Shown piece by piece: positions 1-7,531 of a stretch of DNA of 39,963 nt. Position 1 is the first letter of the stretch. Each line of letters opens with the position of its first letter. The stretch comes from an uncultured Bacteroidales bacterium (GTDB lineage: Bacteria; Bacteroidota; Bacteroidia; Bacteroidales; UBA932), in contig CAMJKI010000013.1 of assembly GCA_946406355.1 (NCBI GenBank), forward strand, positions 1 through 39,963. Direction: 5' to 3'. Position numbers and translations under genes: made by a program. Below the pieces are notes generated by a model. It saw only the letters and a program-made list of their open reading frames with translations. It did not search any database and was not told the origin of the DNA.

Positions 1-936
1 ATCAATATCGACGTTTTCAACGACCTCCAGCACACCATCACCGGCTGGCCGGGCGGCAAGCCCAATGCCGATGACAGCACCCGCCCCGTACCTGCGGCAC
101 CCTTCCCCAAGACGGTGCTCATCTTCAGCCCGCACCCCGACGACGACGTTATTTCCATGGGCGGCACCTTCATCCGCCTGGCCTCGCAGGGGCACGATGT
201 ACATGTGGCCTACCAGACTTCCGGCAACGTGGCCGTGCACGACGACGTAGTGCTGCAGCACATGGACGCAGCCTGTCAGCTGGGCTTTGCCGACAAGTTC
301 GACGAGGTGAAGAAGCTGGTGGAAAGCAAGGTGCCCGGCGAACCGGAGCCGCGCGCACTGCTGGCCCTGAAGGGCGCCATCCGCCGCAGCGAAGCCCGGG
401 GCGCCGTGCGTTCCTTCGGCCTGAACGACGACACCAACGCCCACTTCCTGGACCTGCCGTTCTACGAGAGCGGTGGCATTAAAAAGATGCCCCGTACCCA
501 GGCCGATGTAGATATTATCAAGGACCTGATGTCCCGCCTGAAGCCGCACATGATCTTCATGGCCGGTGACCTGGCCGATCCGCACGGAACGCACCGCGTG
601 TGCACCGAAGCCGCCATGGAGGCGCTGGAACAGCTTAAGGCCGAAGGGGCCGACTGGCTGGCCAACACCCACGTGTGGCTGTACCGCGGCGCCTGGATGG
701 AATGGGAGCTGGGCCGGGTGGATATGGCCGTACCGCTGAGTCCCGACGAGGTGGTGAAGAAGCGCCACGCCATCTTCCGCCACCTTTCCCAGAAGGACAT
801 CGTCCCGTTCCCCGGCGAAGACCCGCGCGAGTTCTGGCAGCGTGCCGAAGAGCGCACCTCCAACACCGCCCGCCTGTACGACCAGCTGGGCATGGCTGAA
901 TACCAGGCCATCGAGGTGTTCCTCAAGCTCTGGTAA
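1..936 (+). CDS. nagB: NagB-like glucosamine-6-phosphate deaminase, C-terminal PIG-L/LmbE part (5' partial)
   Basis: The frame is open from base 1 with no start, so this is the 3' end (311 codons plus stop) of a longer gene. The visible part is a PIG-L/LmbE-type deacetylase domain: the metal-binding motif SPHPDDDV lies at about residues 44-51 of the fragment, and a late GTHRVCTEA segment supplies a further ligand-type histidine. The opening residues INIDVFNDLQ and TGWPGGKP look like the linker of the roughly 660-residue Bacteroidales proteins that join a NagB sugar-phosphate isomerase/deaminase domain to a PIG-L domain. The family role would be deamination or deacetylation of amino-sugar phosphates in the cytoplasm. 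The NagB half is outside the window, so the name rests on the linker and the PIG-L domain. A GTG at 115 is only an internal codon. Confidence 0.75.
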   Translation: MNIDVFNDLQHTITGWPGGKPNADDSTRPVPAAPFPKTVLIFSPHPDDDVISMGGTFIRLASQGHDVHVAYQTSGNVAVHDDVVLQHMDAACQLGFADKFDEVKKLVESKVPGEPEPRALLALKGAIRRSEARGAVRSFGLNDDTNAHFLDLPFYESGGIKKMPRTQADVDIIKDLMSRLKPHMIFMAGDLADPHGTHRVCTEAAMEALEQLKAEGADWLANTHVWLYRGAWMEWELGRVDMAVPLSPDEVVKKRHAIFRHLSQKDIVPFPGEDPREFWQRAEERTSNTARLYDQLGMAEYQAIEVFLKLW

Positions 937-958
937 TCACAGAATATTGTTTCAAAAT

Positions 959-990
959 TTACCCCGGATCGTTTATGCGGTCCGGGGTAA
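959..990. terminator. Bidirectional intrinsic terminator between convergent genes
   Basis: A 13-bp stem (one G-T pair) closes over a six-base loop: TTACCCCGGA on the left pairs with TCCGGGGTAA on the right, and TCG/CGG pairs continue inward. TTTTAT follows on the plus strand and ATTTTG on the minus strand. It sits 22 bp after the stop at 936 and 6 bp after the minus-strand stop at 997, so it can end transcription from both sides. Confidence 0.85.
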
Positions 991-996
991 TTTTAT

Positions 997-2532
997 CTAT
1001 TCTTCTTTATAAACCTTTCGGTTCTTCTTTCCGTTATAGGTGTATTCCAGATGGTCCACCACTTCGTAAATCAAAGGAACCTTATGGGCTTCCAGCTTCG
1101 ATTTAATGAATAGCGACAAAGCATGTTTGTCAAACGGCACCTCCGGGTTGGTCACTACCAGGAGTTTCAGCACCCGGCCGATTACGGGATGCTTGGCGGC
1201 CACGCAAATGCAGTCTTTAATCCCATTGAACGAAGAGGCTACATTTTCCACCTCGATAGGGTTCACTTTGAAGCCGCCGATATTGATTACTTCTCCAACA
1301 CGTCCGGTAAGGTGGATCATGCCTTCTTCATCGAAGTAGCCCAAATCCGAAGTGTGAATGCCGCCATCGGCCAGGACAATCTTAGTGGTTTCCTCGTCAT
1401 TGATATACCCGGTCATGACGCCGGGGCCGGAAACCACAATTCTGCCTTCGGGGTCCAGATATATGACAGCGTTCTTGAAGGGCCGGCCGATGCAGCCTTC
1501 GATGTACTTTCCGTCGTTGAAATCGTATGCTGCCGCGCTGCCAAACTCTGTGGCGCCATAGCCATTGTACAGCCGTGTGTTGGGTAAGGCTTTGCTGAGG
1601 CGTTCCATGTCGGCCTTTGTGATAGGAGCGGCGCCGGTCTCGATGAAAGCAATTTTGGAAGACAAGGAGCACAGCTTCTCGTAAGAATACTGCATGATAA
1701 TGCGGATGCTGGCAGGCACAAGGAAGGTTGCAAACTCTTTGAAGGGAAGATCGAAAGCTGCGAAAAAGGCATTCAGGTCTTTGATTCCGTCAATAATGCA
1801 AACGGTTCCTCCGGAACACAGGGTGGGATTGATTTTATGCAGCGTGGCAATATGGTTCAGGGGCCCGCTCACAATGAAACACAAATCCTCGTTGAAGGGG
1901 AAGCGGTCCATGAAATTCTCCGAACTGGCTACCAGGCTGGTGTGAGACAGCATTACGCCTTTTGACTTGCCCGTGGTTCCTGTAGTAAACAGGGCATCGG
2001 CCACATCGTCCGGGAACAGATTGGCCTCCACCTCTTTTTTAACGGACTCATACTCTTCCTCCGACACCGAATGCCCAAGGGGGACGGCAACAGCCTTCAA
2101 AAGATGGACGGCGCAGTAGGTAACAATGAAGTCGGCATCCTGGTTGGTGCGATACACATAGGCACGGTGGGCCTGTATTCCCTCATTCCGTAAAGCCTCT
2201 ACCTTATTTTCAATGGCGTTCCAAAGCTGGGAATAGGTTAAACTCTTTTCCCCGCAAACGACGGCCACCTTATTGGGTGTAGAAAGGGAATACTGGCGGA
2301 TTCTGCTTTCAAGCGACATCTTGGAGCATACCAGATTGGATATGGCTTTGACATCCTTGAAATTCTTGGGCGTTATATCTTGCTCGTCGAGCGGTATCTT
2401 ATACTTTTCCGACAATACATACAGGATGGTAGCAATCCCTAAAGAATCCAGTTCGGCAAAAAGGAAGTCCGAGTCGAAATCAACAGCAGGAAGGATATCC
2501 TTCAGCATGCTTTTTATTTCTTCCGTTTTCAT
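997..2532 (-). CDS. Acyl carrier protein - AMP-dependent ligase (adenylation) fusion
   Basis: Residues 1-75 form an acyl carrier domain with the phosphopantetheine attachment serine in ELDSLGI (Ser30). Residues 80-511 form an adenylate-forming enzyme of the acyl-CoA synthetase/NRPS-A superfamily: P-loop TTGTTGKSKG at 183-192, the aromatic/ATP motif YNGYGATEFG at 322-331, the hinge region TGRVGEVINIGGFKVNP at 409-425, and a C-terminal catalytic-lysine region NGKKNRK at 500-506. It probably activates a carboxylic acid as acyl-AMP and loads it onto its own ACP. It is the last gene of a three-gene minus-strand operon, 22 bp after the ketosynthase. The order ACP then ligase is unusual; A domains more often precede the carrier. 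The substrate cannot be read from the sequence. GC content is visibly lower than that of the flanking genes. Confidence 0.82.
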   Translation of the reverse strand: MKTEEIKSMLKDILPAVDFDSDFLFAELDSLGIATILYVLSEKYKIPLDEQDITPKNFKDVKAISNLVCSKMSLESRIRQYSLSTPNKVAVVCGEKSLTYSQLWNAIENKVEALRNEGIQAHRAYVYRTNQDADFIVTYCAVHLLKAVAVPLGHSVSEEEYESVKKEVEANLFPDDVADALFTTGTTGKSKGVMLSHTSLVASSENFMDRFPFNEDLCFIVSGPLNHIATLHKINPTLCSGGTVCIIDGIKDLNAFFAAFDLPFKEFATFLVPASIRIIMQYSYEKLCSLSSKIAFIETGAAPITKADMERLSKALPNTRLYNGYGATEFGSAAAYDFNDGKYIEGCIGRPFKNAVIYLDPEGRIVVSGPGVMTGYINDEETTKIVLADGGIHTSDLGYFDEEGMIHLTGRVGEVINIGGFKVNPIEVENVASSFNGIKDCICVAAKHPVIGRVLKLLVVTNPEVPFDKHALSLFIKSKLEAHKVPLIYEVVDHLEYTYNGKKNRKVYKEE

Positions 2533-2554
2533 TTGTTACTATTTTATTATTGTG

Positions 2555-4255
2555 TTATTTGACAATTCGCAGCATTTTAAGATCGGCCACAAAGGAGTTT
2601 TCGGCCTCACAGTCTACCCATCCGTATATCATTACGGAAGGCCTTGTGCTTGACAGGGAGGCTTTGACGATGCGGTCAATTAAAGCATCATCCCTATAGG
2701 GCAGCATTACCAGGGTGGTTTCCCCTTTAATGGTATTCATCACGGCAATTTCTCCCAGCACCACATTGGGCAGGGTGTTGATGAATATGGCCGGACTGGG
2801 ATAAAAGTCTTCCGGGTTGGAGAAGGTGGAAAGGTGCTTCCTGTCGGCCAGCACTGAGCCGTTCTGGGTAAAGATGAAAAGGGCGATATCTTCCGGGGCA
2901 TAGCCAGCAAGGGCGTCTTTTGCCAACAGGCCTGTTGCAACGTAGGCAAGCCGGCTGAAGATGTCCATCTTGAAGAATCGGGAGCCGTCCAGCAGCTTCT
3001 TTTTGAAGATTTCAGAAACAAGGGCCGATCCGGTGGATTCGTATGATTCGGCTTCGCCATTCAGAATCACCTTATCGGGCTGAATGTGAAGCGTCTTTAT
3101 TTCTTTATATTCAGCCGCCTGTGCCGGCTTCGGCTGTTCGGCCTTCCTGGAATAAATAATAGAGCCGTTACAGCCTCCGAATCCCGATTGCGTCTTGATG
3201 AAGGCCTTTTTTTCCGTTTTTTCAACGGCGCGGCAAATCTTGATTTTGCCGCTTACCCCTATTTCCTCAAATCCAAGAACCGGCAAAAGGATTCCTTCGT
3301 CCAGAGAGTACATGGTAATAATGGGCTCTACAATACCGGAGGCCCCGAATGTGTGGCCGAAATGGGGTTTGTAAGATGTGGTATAAATATCACCCAGGCC
3401 AGCACCCTCTATGGCTTTTGATTCCATCTGGTCGTTAAACATGGTTGCCGTCCCGTGGGCTGTGACGCAGGCAAGCGACTCTTTCAGTCCAGGAGTGAGA
3501 ATTCTAGCGGCGGTCCGGCGGACGCCGTCTCCGCTGGGAATAGGGGCGCTCACATGATAAGCATCGTTGTTGAGGCATCCGTCCACCAGGTGCCATCCTT
3601 CCTCGTCTCCATTCGTGTCTCGCGTGAGAATAAGGGTGGCGGCACATTCGCCCACGTTCAGCCCCATCCTTTCCATGTCAAACGGCCTGCATTCCATTGG
3701 TGACAGCGCCTTGAAGGCGTTAAAACCGGCAAGCACAAAGGCCGAAACCACATCTGCCCCGCAGACAACGGCTGAATCATAGGCGCCCGAAGCAATCAGC
3801 CTGTCGGCCATCATCTGTGCCGTTCCGCCGGAAATACAGGCGTTGCTTACAGTTATCGGCACATTCACAAAGCCGAAATAATCGGCCACCTTTTTTGTGG
3901 CAACACCAGGCGCCAGATAATCCCCGTCGTGTTCTGGACAGTCCCCAAGCTCTTCTATATCGGCCGTGGCGGTGCCCACAATGAAAAGCGTCTTTGGGGA
4001 AGAAGGGTCTATGTTTGAACGGCTTAAGGCATCCTTTATGGAGTGGATCATTAAAGATTCATACCAGCTGAACCCGTCCAGCTTGAGTTCCTTTCTCTGT
4101 TCATCGGAAAAAACGCCCACGCAGAAACGTCCGGGGACACCCTGATAGCCATCCAGTTTTTTAAGAGAGGTTTCGCCGCATTTTACTGCAACATAATTAT
4201 CCTCGGTGGTATATCCTAAAGGCGATGTTATATTTGTTGCAACAATCCTTGTCAT
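2555..4255 (-). CDS. Beta-ketoacyl synthase with fused degenerate ketosynthase-like C-terminal half
   Basis: Translation from 4255 gives 566 aa. Residues 1-365 are a FabF-type ketosynthase with an intact Cys-His-His triad: Cys140 in VSNACISGG, His267 in AHGTAT, and Lys296/His301 in SYKPHFGHTFGASG. It should condense ACP- or CoA-bound acyl units. After a linker at about 370-400, residues 405-566 hold a second, truncated ketosynthase-like segment (FYPSPAIFINTLPNVVLGE, then IKGETT). This resembles the small companion ketosynthase homologues of Bacteroidetes aryl-polyene/flexirubin clusters and lacks its own Cys/His residues, so it may be a chain-length-factor-like partner. The ATG at 4255 overlaps the thioesterase stop as ATGA, which suggests translational coupling. 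An in-frame ATG at 4279 would add eight residues inside the thioesterase gene and fits the family start less well. Confidence 0.82.
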   Translation of the reverse strand: MTRIVATNITSPLGYTTEDNYVAVKCGETSLKKLDGYQGVPGRFCVGVFSDEQRKELKLDGFSWYESLMIHSIKDALSRSNIDPSSPKTLFIVGTATADIEELGDCPEHDGDYLAPGVATKKVADYFGFVNVPITVSNACISGGTAQMMADRLIASGAYDSAVVCGADVVSAFVLAGFNAFKALSPMECRPFDMERMGLNVGECAATLILTRDTNGDEEGWHLVDGCLNNDAYHVSAPIPSGDGVRRTAARILTPGLKESLACVTAHGTATMFNDQMESKAIEGAGLGDIYTTSYKPHFGHTFGASGIVEPIITMYSLDEGILLPVLGFEEIGVSGKIKICRAVEKTEKKAFIKTQSGFGGCNGSIIYSRKAEQPKPAQAAEYKEIKTLHIQPDKVILNGEAESYESTGSALVSEIFKKKLLDGSRFFKMDIFSRLAYVATGLLAKDALAGYAPEDIALFIFTQNGSVLADRKHLSTFSNPEDFYPSPAIFINTLPNVVLGEIAVMNTIKGETTLVMLPYRDDALIDRIVKASLSSTRPSVMIYGWVDCEAENSFVADLKMLRIVK

Positions 4256-4683
4256 TCCAATCCCATTAGTTGTTTCCACTCATTAAAAAACGCAGGCGTT
4301 TCCCAAAGCAGGTTAAAGTCCTTATCCATAAATACTTGCACCGTGCTTGCCTTTAGAAACACCTCGCCGTCTTCCGGATTGAATATTTCGTAGTCGAAGA
4401 TTAACTTGGCCGAGTCGGAAGGGCGGTATGTAATTCTTACAACAGGGTGCATCCCATAGCTGAGCGGCTTCTTGTAACTGATTCTAAGATCCACCACGGG
4501 TGCGTAGTGCTTGAATTCGAAAAGACACTTCGTGTAGGTTAATCCGTACTTCTGCCCAAACGCCTCCCTGGCATCTTCCAAATAAGCAGTATAGGCGCCG
4601 TGCCACACAACGCCCATCATGTCTATTTCATTGAATCTGATATCTATCTTTTTTTCGGCCGATAGCACCACATTATCCTTCAT
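4252..4683 (-). CDS. Acyl-CoA/acyl-ACP thioesterase, hotdog fold (4HBT family)
   Basis: The 143-residue protein matches the 4-hydroxybenzoyl-CoA thioesterase/YbgC family. The active-site segment at 16-43 reads RFNEIDMMGVVWHGAY then LEDAREAF, with the expected catalytic Asp21 (DMMGVV). The family hydrolyses acyl-CoA or acyl-ACP thioesters in the cytoplasm. It is the first gene of the minus-strand operon with the ketosynthase, joined by a 4-bp ATGA overlap, so it probably releases or edits the ketosynthase product. Similar thioesterases accompany Bacteroidetes aryl-polyene and flexirubin genes. A -7 box lies at 4706-4713. Confidence 0.85.
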   Translation of the reverse strand: MKDNVVLSAEKKIDIRFNEIDMMGVVWHGAYTAYLEDAREAFGQKYGLTYTKCLFEFKHYAPVVDLRISYKKPLSYGMHPVVRITYRPSDSAKLIFDYEIFNPEDGEVFLKASTVQVFMDKDFNLLWETPAFFNEWKQLMGLE

Positions 4684-4705
4684 TACGCACCAAAACTAAT
4701 GACAG

Positions 4706-4713
4706 CAAATTTA
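4706..4713 (-). promoter_or_regulatory. Promoter -7 box for the thioesterase-ketosynthase-ligase operon
   Basis: On the minus strand the sequence is TAAATTTG, a perfect TAnnTTTG Bacteroidetes -7 element, 22 bp upstream of the ATG at 4683. No convincing TTTG -33 box is seen at the usual 19-21 bp spacing. Confidence 0.55.
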
Positions 4714-4763
4714 TGAAAAAAAAACCAATTCGTCGCATGCGGCCGCCTGGAGAATAAAAATAA

Positions 4764-4791
4764 GAGGTCAACTCACTTTTGAGTCAACCTC
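4764..4791. terminator. Hairpin with U-rich flanks upstream of the ketosynthase operon
   Basis: GAGGT at 4764-4768 pairs with ACCTC at 4787-4791, and ACTC at 4771-4774 with GAGT at 4781-4784; a two-base internal mismatch separates the stems. T-rich runs follow on both strands (ATATTTTTAT on plus, TTATTTTTATT on minus). It lies between the palindrome array and the operon promoter. It may be a terminator that insulates the operon or ends a transcript from the array. Confidence 0.5.
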
Positions 4792-4812
4792 ATATTTTTA
4801 TACTATGTTCGA

Positions 4813-4885
4813 GTCGGAGGTAGGGGGAGGGGCCGGAAGGAGCAAAGCGACTGGAGTCCCCCGGGAGGGTATCCCTACCTCCGGC
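4813..4885. repeat. 13-bp inverted repeat enclosing a G-rich/C-rich segment
   Basis: GTCGGAGGTAGGG at 4813-4825 pairs with CCCTACCTCCGGC at 4873-4885, including one G-T pair, around a 47-base interior. The interior begins with G runs and ends with a C run, so further pairing is possible. No gene is present. It could be a structured RNA, part of an extended leader or a remnant repeat. Confidence 0.5.
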
Positions 4886-4913
4886 CTCATATGGACGAGG
4901 TATACTTATCATC

Positions 4914-5047
4914 TGGACCAGGTCCACTTTTATCCCTTGGACCAGGTCCAGCAGGTATAGCTTCCAGGCCCCTCTATGGCACATTCGGTGGACCAGGTCC
5001 AGCCACTAAAATGGGACCTCGTCCAAAAATGGGGTGGACCAGGTCCA
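4914..5047. repeat. Array of four identical 13-bp palindromes plus degenerate copies
   Basis: The palindrome TGGACCAGGTCCA (half-sites TGGACC and GGTCCA around a central A) occurs exactly at 4914-4926, 4938-4950, 4989-5001 and 5035-5047. A related palindrome GGACCTCGTCC lies at 5014-5024, and a weaker TGGACGAGGT at 4892-4901. Start-to-start distances cluster near 22-27 bp if the variants are counted, about two helical turns. It lies between the terminator of the barrel gene and the ketosynthase operon. The layout suggests a multi-site protein-binding region, but the ligand is unknown. Confidence 0.7.
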
Positions 5048-5056
5048 AAAAGGCAC

Positions 5057-5103
5057 AAAAAAAGAGACTGACCTAAGTCATATCGACTTTTTGGTCAGCC
5101 TCT
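5057..5103 (-). terminator. Intrinsic terminator of the outer-membrane barrel gene
   Basis: On the minus strand AGAGGCTGACC (5103-5093) pairs with GGTCAGTCTCT (5073-5063) with one mismatch, and an inner stem of five pairs (GACTT/AAGTC in plus notation, 5075-5079 with 5085-5089) closes a five-base loop. Seven Ts follow directly. It begins 25 bp after the stop codon at 5128. Confidence 0.85.
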
Positions 5104-5127
5104 TATAGTTTTTAGCTGTTTGCTATT

Positions 5128-5652
5128 TTAGAACTTGAAGGCAACACCTACGTTGGTATAGGGGCCGTAACCGGAATACTGGAATTCTGCGGAGAGACCA
5201 AAGTTGTTCGTGAAGAAGAAACGGACACCGGCGATACCTCCATAGAGGAAACCAGGGGCGGAATGGGCCTTCTCACCCGTCCATTTCCATGTGCTGATAC
5301 CCAGACCGGTAAGGATACCGGCGTGAACCTCAAACTTTTCGGTGATGTTCAGGCCGTAAGTGACACGGGGAGCGATACCGAACTCGTTGTAGTTCCAATT
5401 ATATTCGTAACCGCTGACAGTTCTGCCATAGTGACGGAAAAGGAACTCGCCGCCAATGGTGAAGTGCCCCTTCCACCAGCTGTCAATAAGAACATAGTCG
5501 CCATAAGCGGAAGCGCCGATACCAGGAAGGAAGCCAACCTGTGCGCCCACTACTACGGTACCCTTTGCCCAGGGATCTTCAATGGCTTTTGCAGAGAAGG
5601 CGGCGCTCATGGCCACCACTGCAACTGCAAGAATAGCAATGATTTTTTTCAT
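5128..5652 (-). CDS. Small outer-membrane beta-barrel protein
   Basis: The start at 5652 gives 174 aa with a clear signal peptide (MKKIIAILAVAVVAMSA, probable cut after AKA near residue 23). An upstream in-frame ATG would put ten residues before the signal peptide and is rejected. The mature part alternates polar and aromatic residues in short strands (VVGAQVGFLPGIGASAYGDY, FTIGGEFLFRHYG) and ends GVAFKF with the terminal phenylalanine typical of BAM substrates. Length suits an eight-stranded OmpW/OmpA-like barrel. Function is unknown. It is monocistronic with its own terminator. A TTGCTTG-N5-CAAG element lies upstream at 5734-5747 and resembles the one before susC. Confidence 0.75.
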   Translation of the reverse strand: MKKIIAILAVAVVAMSAAFSAKAIEDPWAKGTVVVGAQVGFLPGIGASAYGDYVLIDSWWKGHFTIGGEFLFRHYGRTVSGYEYNWNYNEFGIAPRVTYGLNITEKFEVHAGILTGLGISTWKWTGEKAHSAPGFLYGGIAGVRFFFTNNFGLSAEFQYSGYGPYTNVGVAFKF

Positions 5653-5767
5653 AATGAAGTAAGTTTTAAATATTAAGTACACTATCTTTTTCTAAACATT
5701 ACTGTCTAAAAATCACGTAAAAATAGCTATTTCTTGCAAAACAAGCAAATTTCAGCCCCAAAACGTA

Positions 5768-7414
5768 TTAGTCCTCCTTGGCGGGAGCGGCCCGCATCAT
5801 GGCCCAGGGGTTGAAGGATTCCAGCAGGCTCAGGGCCTCGCGGTCGGGGGCGTTTTTCACCTCGCTCTTCACGCCGAAGATCATGGTGGCGCCATCTTCC
5901 GGGTTGTAGGCCGGCCACTGAGGAATCTCCTTGCAGTTGGGATTGCCGGTGCGCATGAAGGCCACCAGGGCGGCTGACATCTGGTCGGAAACCTTGCGGG
6001 GTTCGGCACCGCCGCCTGTGTGGGTTACCATCAGGTCCGTATTCTTGAACCAGTAGCAGATATCGGCGCAGTGGAAGGCACGGATACGGCCGCCGAACAG
6101 CGGGGCGTTGTAGTCGAACCAGGCCAGATACACGGGTGCGCCGCCCTGGTTATACTTGGAATCGGCCGTTGCAAGCACGTTGGTGCGCTGGGCCACCATC
6201 ATGTTGATGAGTTCGATGGGCTTCTTCTCCGGGAAAGCTCTCTGGAGGGCCTCCATGGCTTCCAGGGCCTTGGGCTGGCCGAAACTTTCCTTCACCATCT
6301 TCACGGCTTCTTCAAAGGAAATGGCTTCCAGCGTGGGGTTCTCCTTGCTCAGGGAGAACTCGGAAGTGGTGGTGCAGAGCATCAGGGGCACGCCGGCCGA
6401 TGCGGCGTTCTTGTCGGCAAAGAAGTCGCCCTTGGGCAGGACGATACCATCGGCCACGGGGGAGAAGCCGCCCATGGTGTTGCCGGTACCTACCTCGGCA
6501 GCCACCTTGTTGGCCAGTTCGTAATATTCCTCCCAAGGCATTTCCTGCAGCTTCTTCACGTCGCCTTTCACGGCCTTCAGGATGGCGGCGCCAATGGCCT
6601 TGGTGCCTTCCTGGTCGGCGGCGGAAATGGCGTTGCCGCTAAGACCTACCACCTTGTGAACCAAGCCCTTGGACGAAGGCATGGCCAGCACGTCGCACAC
6701 TTTGGCACCGCCGCCGCTCTGGCCCATGATGGTTACGTTACCGGGGTCTCCGCCAAAGTTGGCAATGTTGTTGTGCACCCACTGGAGGGCGGCCACCAGA
6801 TCCAGCACACCCACGTTGCCGGAGGTGGCGAATTCGGGGCCGGCGGCCGACAGGTCGGAATAGCCGAAAACGTTAAGCCGATGGTTCACGGAAACGAAAA
6901 CGATGTCTCCGGCGCGGGCCAGGTTGGCGCCATGGTAACCGTCCTGCTCTATGCTGTTACCGGCCGAGAAACCGCCGCCGTGCATCCACACCAGTACCGG
7001 ACGCTTCTTGCTGTCGGGCGCCGGGGTCCACACGTTCAGGTTCAGGCAGTCTTCGCTATAATCGTAGTAATTCCAATGATCCGTGAAGGTACTGGAATTG
7101 TTCTTCCATTTGTCCTGATGGGCCTGGGGCGCGTCGTTGCCATAGAACATGGCGGGACGGATGCCCTCCCAGCTGGCAGGCTCCTGCGGAGGCATGAAGC
7201 GGTTGGCTCCGGCGGTGGAAGCGCCGTAGGGGATGCCCAGATAGGTGTACACGTCGTCCAGAATGTAGCCCTGGACTTTACCGTACTGGGTTTGGGTGAC
7301 GGCGATATCGTCGCCCACAAAAAGACGCTGCCCGTCGTTCTGGGCAGACTGGTTTCCGCAGCAGCCGGCAACGGCTACCAGGGCGGGAACCAGGACTTTG
7401 AAAAGGGTATTCAT
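5768..7414 (-). CDS. Carboxylesterase family B lipoprotein
   Basis: The 548-aa protein has a lipoprotein signal (VAVAGC, lipidated Cys18) followed by a full-length type-B carboxylesterase domain. The oxyanion-hole motif HGGGFSAGN is at 145-153, the nucleophile Ser233 in GQSGGG, the acid Glu352 in TTTSEF, and the base His448 in RAFHCAD; EDCLNLNVW at 121-129 is the second family signature. It should hydrolyse ester bonds on the cell surface or in the periplasm. In this neighbourhood of acetyl- and feruloyl-type esterases it may act on esterified plant glycans, but the family is broad and the substrate is not shown. It is transcribed alone, divergently from the AXE1-type gene. Confidence 0.9.
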   Translation of the reverse strand: MNTLFKVLVPALVAVAGCCGNQSAQNDGQRLFVGDDIAVTQTQYGKVQGYILDDVYTYLGIPYGASTAGANRFMPPQEPASWEGIRPAMFYGNDAPQAHQDKWKNNSSTFTDHWNYYDYSEDCLNLNVWTPAPDSKKRPVLVWMHGGGFSAGNSIEQDGYHGANLARAGDIVFVSVNHRLNVFGYSDLSAAGPEFATSGNVGVLDLVAALQWVHNNIANFGGDPGNVTIMGQSGGGAKVCDVLAMPSSKGLVHKVVGLSGNAISAADQEGTKAIGAAILKAVKGDVKKLQEMPWEEYYELANKVAAEVGTGNTMGGFSPVADGIVLPKGDFFADKNAASAGVPLMLCTTTSEFSLSKENPTLEAISFEEAVKMVKESFGQPKALEAMEALQRAFPEKKPIELINMMVAQRTNVLATADSKYNQGGAPVYLAWFDYNAPLFGGRIRAFHCADICYWFKNTDLMVTHTGGGAEPRKVSDQMSAALVAFMRTGNPNCKEIPQWPAYNPEDGATMIFGVKSEVKNAPDREALSLLESFNPWAMMRAAPAKED

Positions 7415-7436
7415 ATTGAAAAGGTTTAGCTGGGAG

Positions 7437-7444
7437 CAAAGTTA
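7437..7444 (-). promoter_or_regulatory. -7 box of the carboxylesterase gene
   Basis: The minus strand reads TAACTTTG (TAnnTTTG), 22 bp before the ATG at 7414. A poor TTG candidate lies 16 bp further up. It forms a divergent pair with the promoter at 7486-7516. Confidence 0.5.
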
Positions 7445-7485
7445 GGTTTTTCCCAAGGAGCAAGCATAAACCTGATGCTCAAATG

Positions 7486-7516
7486 TTTGTCTGTTTGTTC
7501 CATTTTTGTACCTTTG
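7486..7516 (+). promoter_or_regulatory. Bacteroidetes promoter of the AXE1-type esterase gene
   Basis: TTTG at 7486-7489, a 19-bp spacer, and TACCTTTG at 7509-7516 match the TTTG/TAnnTTTG consensus in sequence and spacing. The ATG follows 15 bp later at 7532. Confidence 0.8.
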
Positions 7517-7531
7517 AAAAAACTTTTACAC

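Noticed and set aside
4823..4832. G-quadruplex in GGGGGAGGGG
   Set aside because: Only two runs of four or more Gs are present, so a stable four-run quadruplex is not supported.
4914..5047. CRISPR array reading of the short repeats
   Set aside because: The repeats are 13 bp, palindromic, irregularly spaced and too few; no cas gene is present.
4891..5076. Plus-strand frame with repeated GPGP residues
   Set aside because: The repeats come from the TGGACCAGGTCCA palindromes. There is no start signal or family likeness, and the frame runs into the terminator stem.
6020..7429. 469-codon plus-strand frame opposite the carboxylesterase
   Set aside because: The minus-strand gene has a lipobox and complete esterase motifs; the plus-strand translation has the low-complexity look of an antisense frame.
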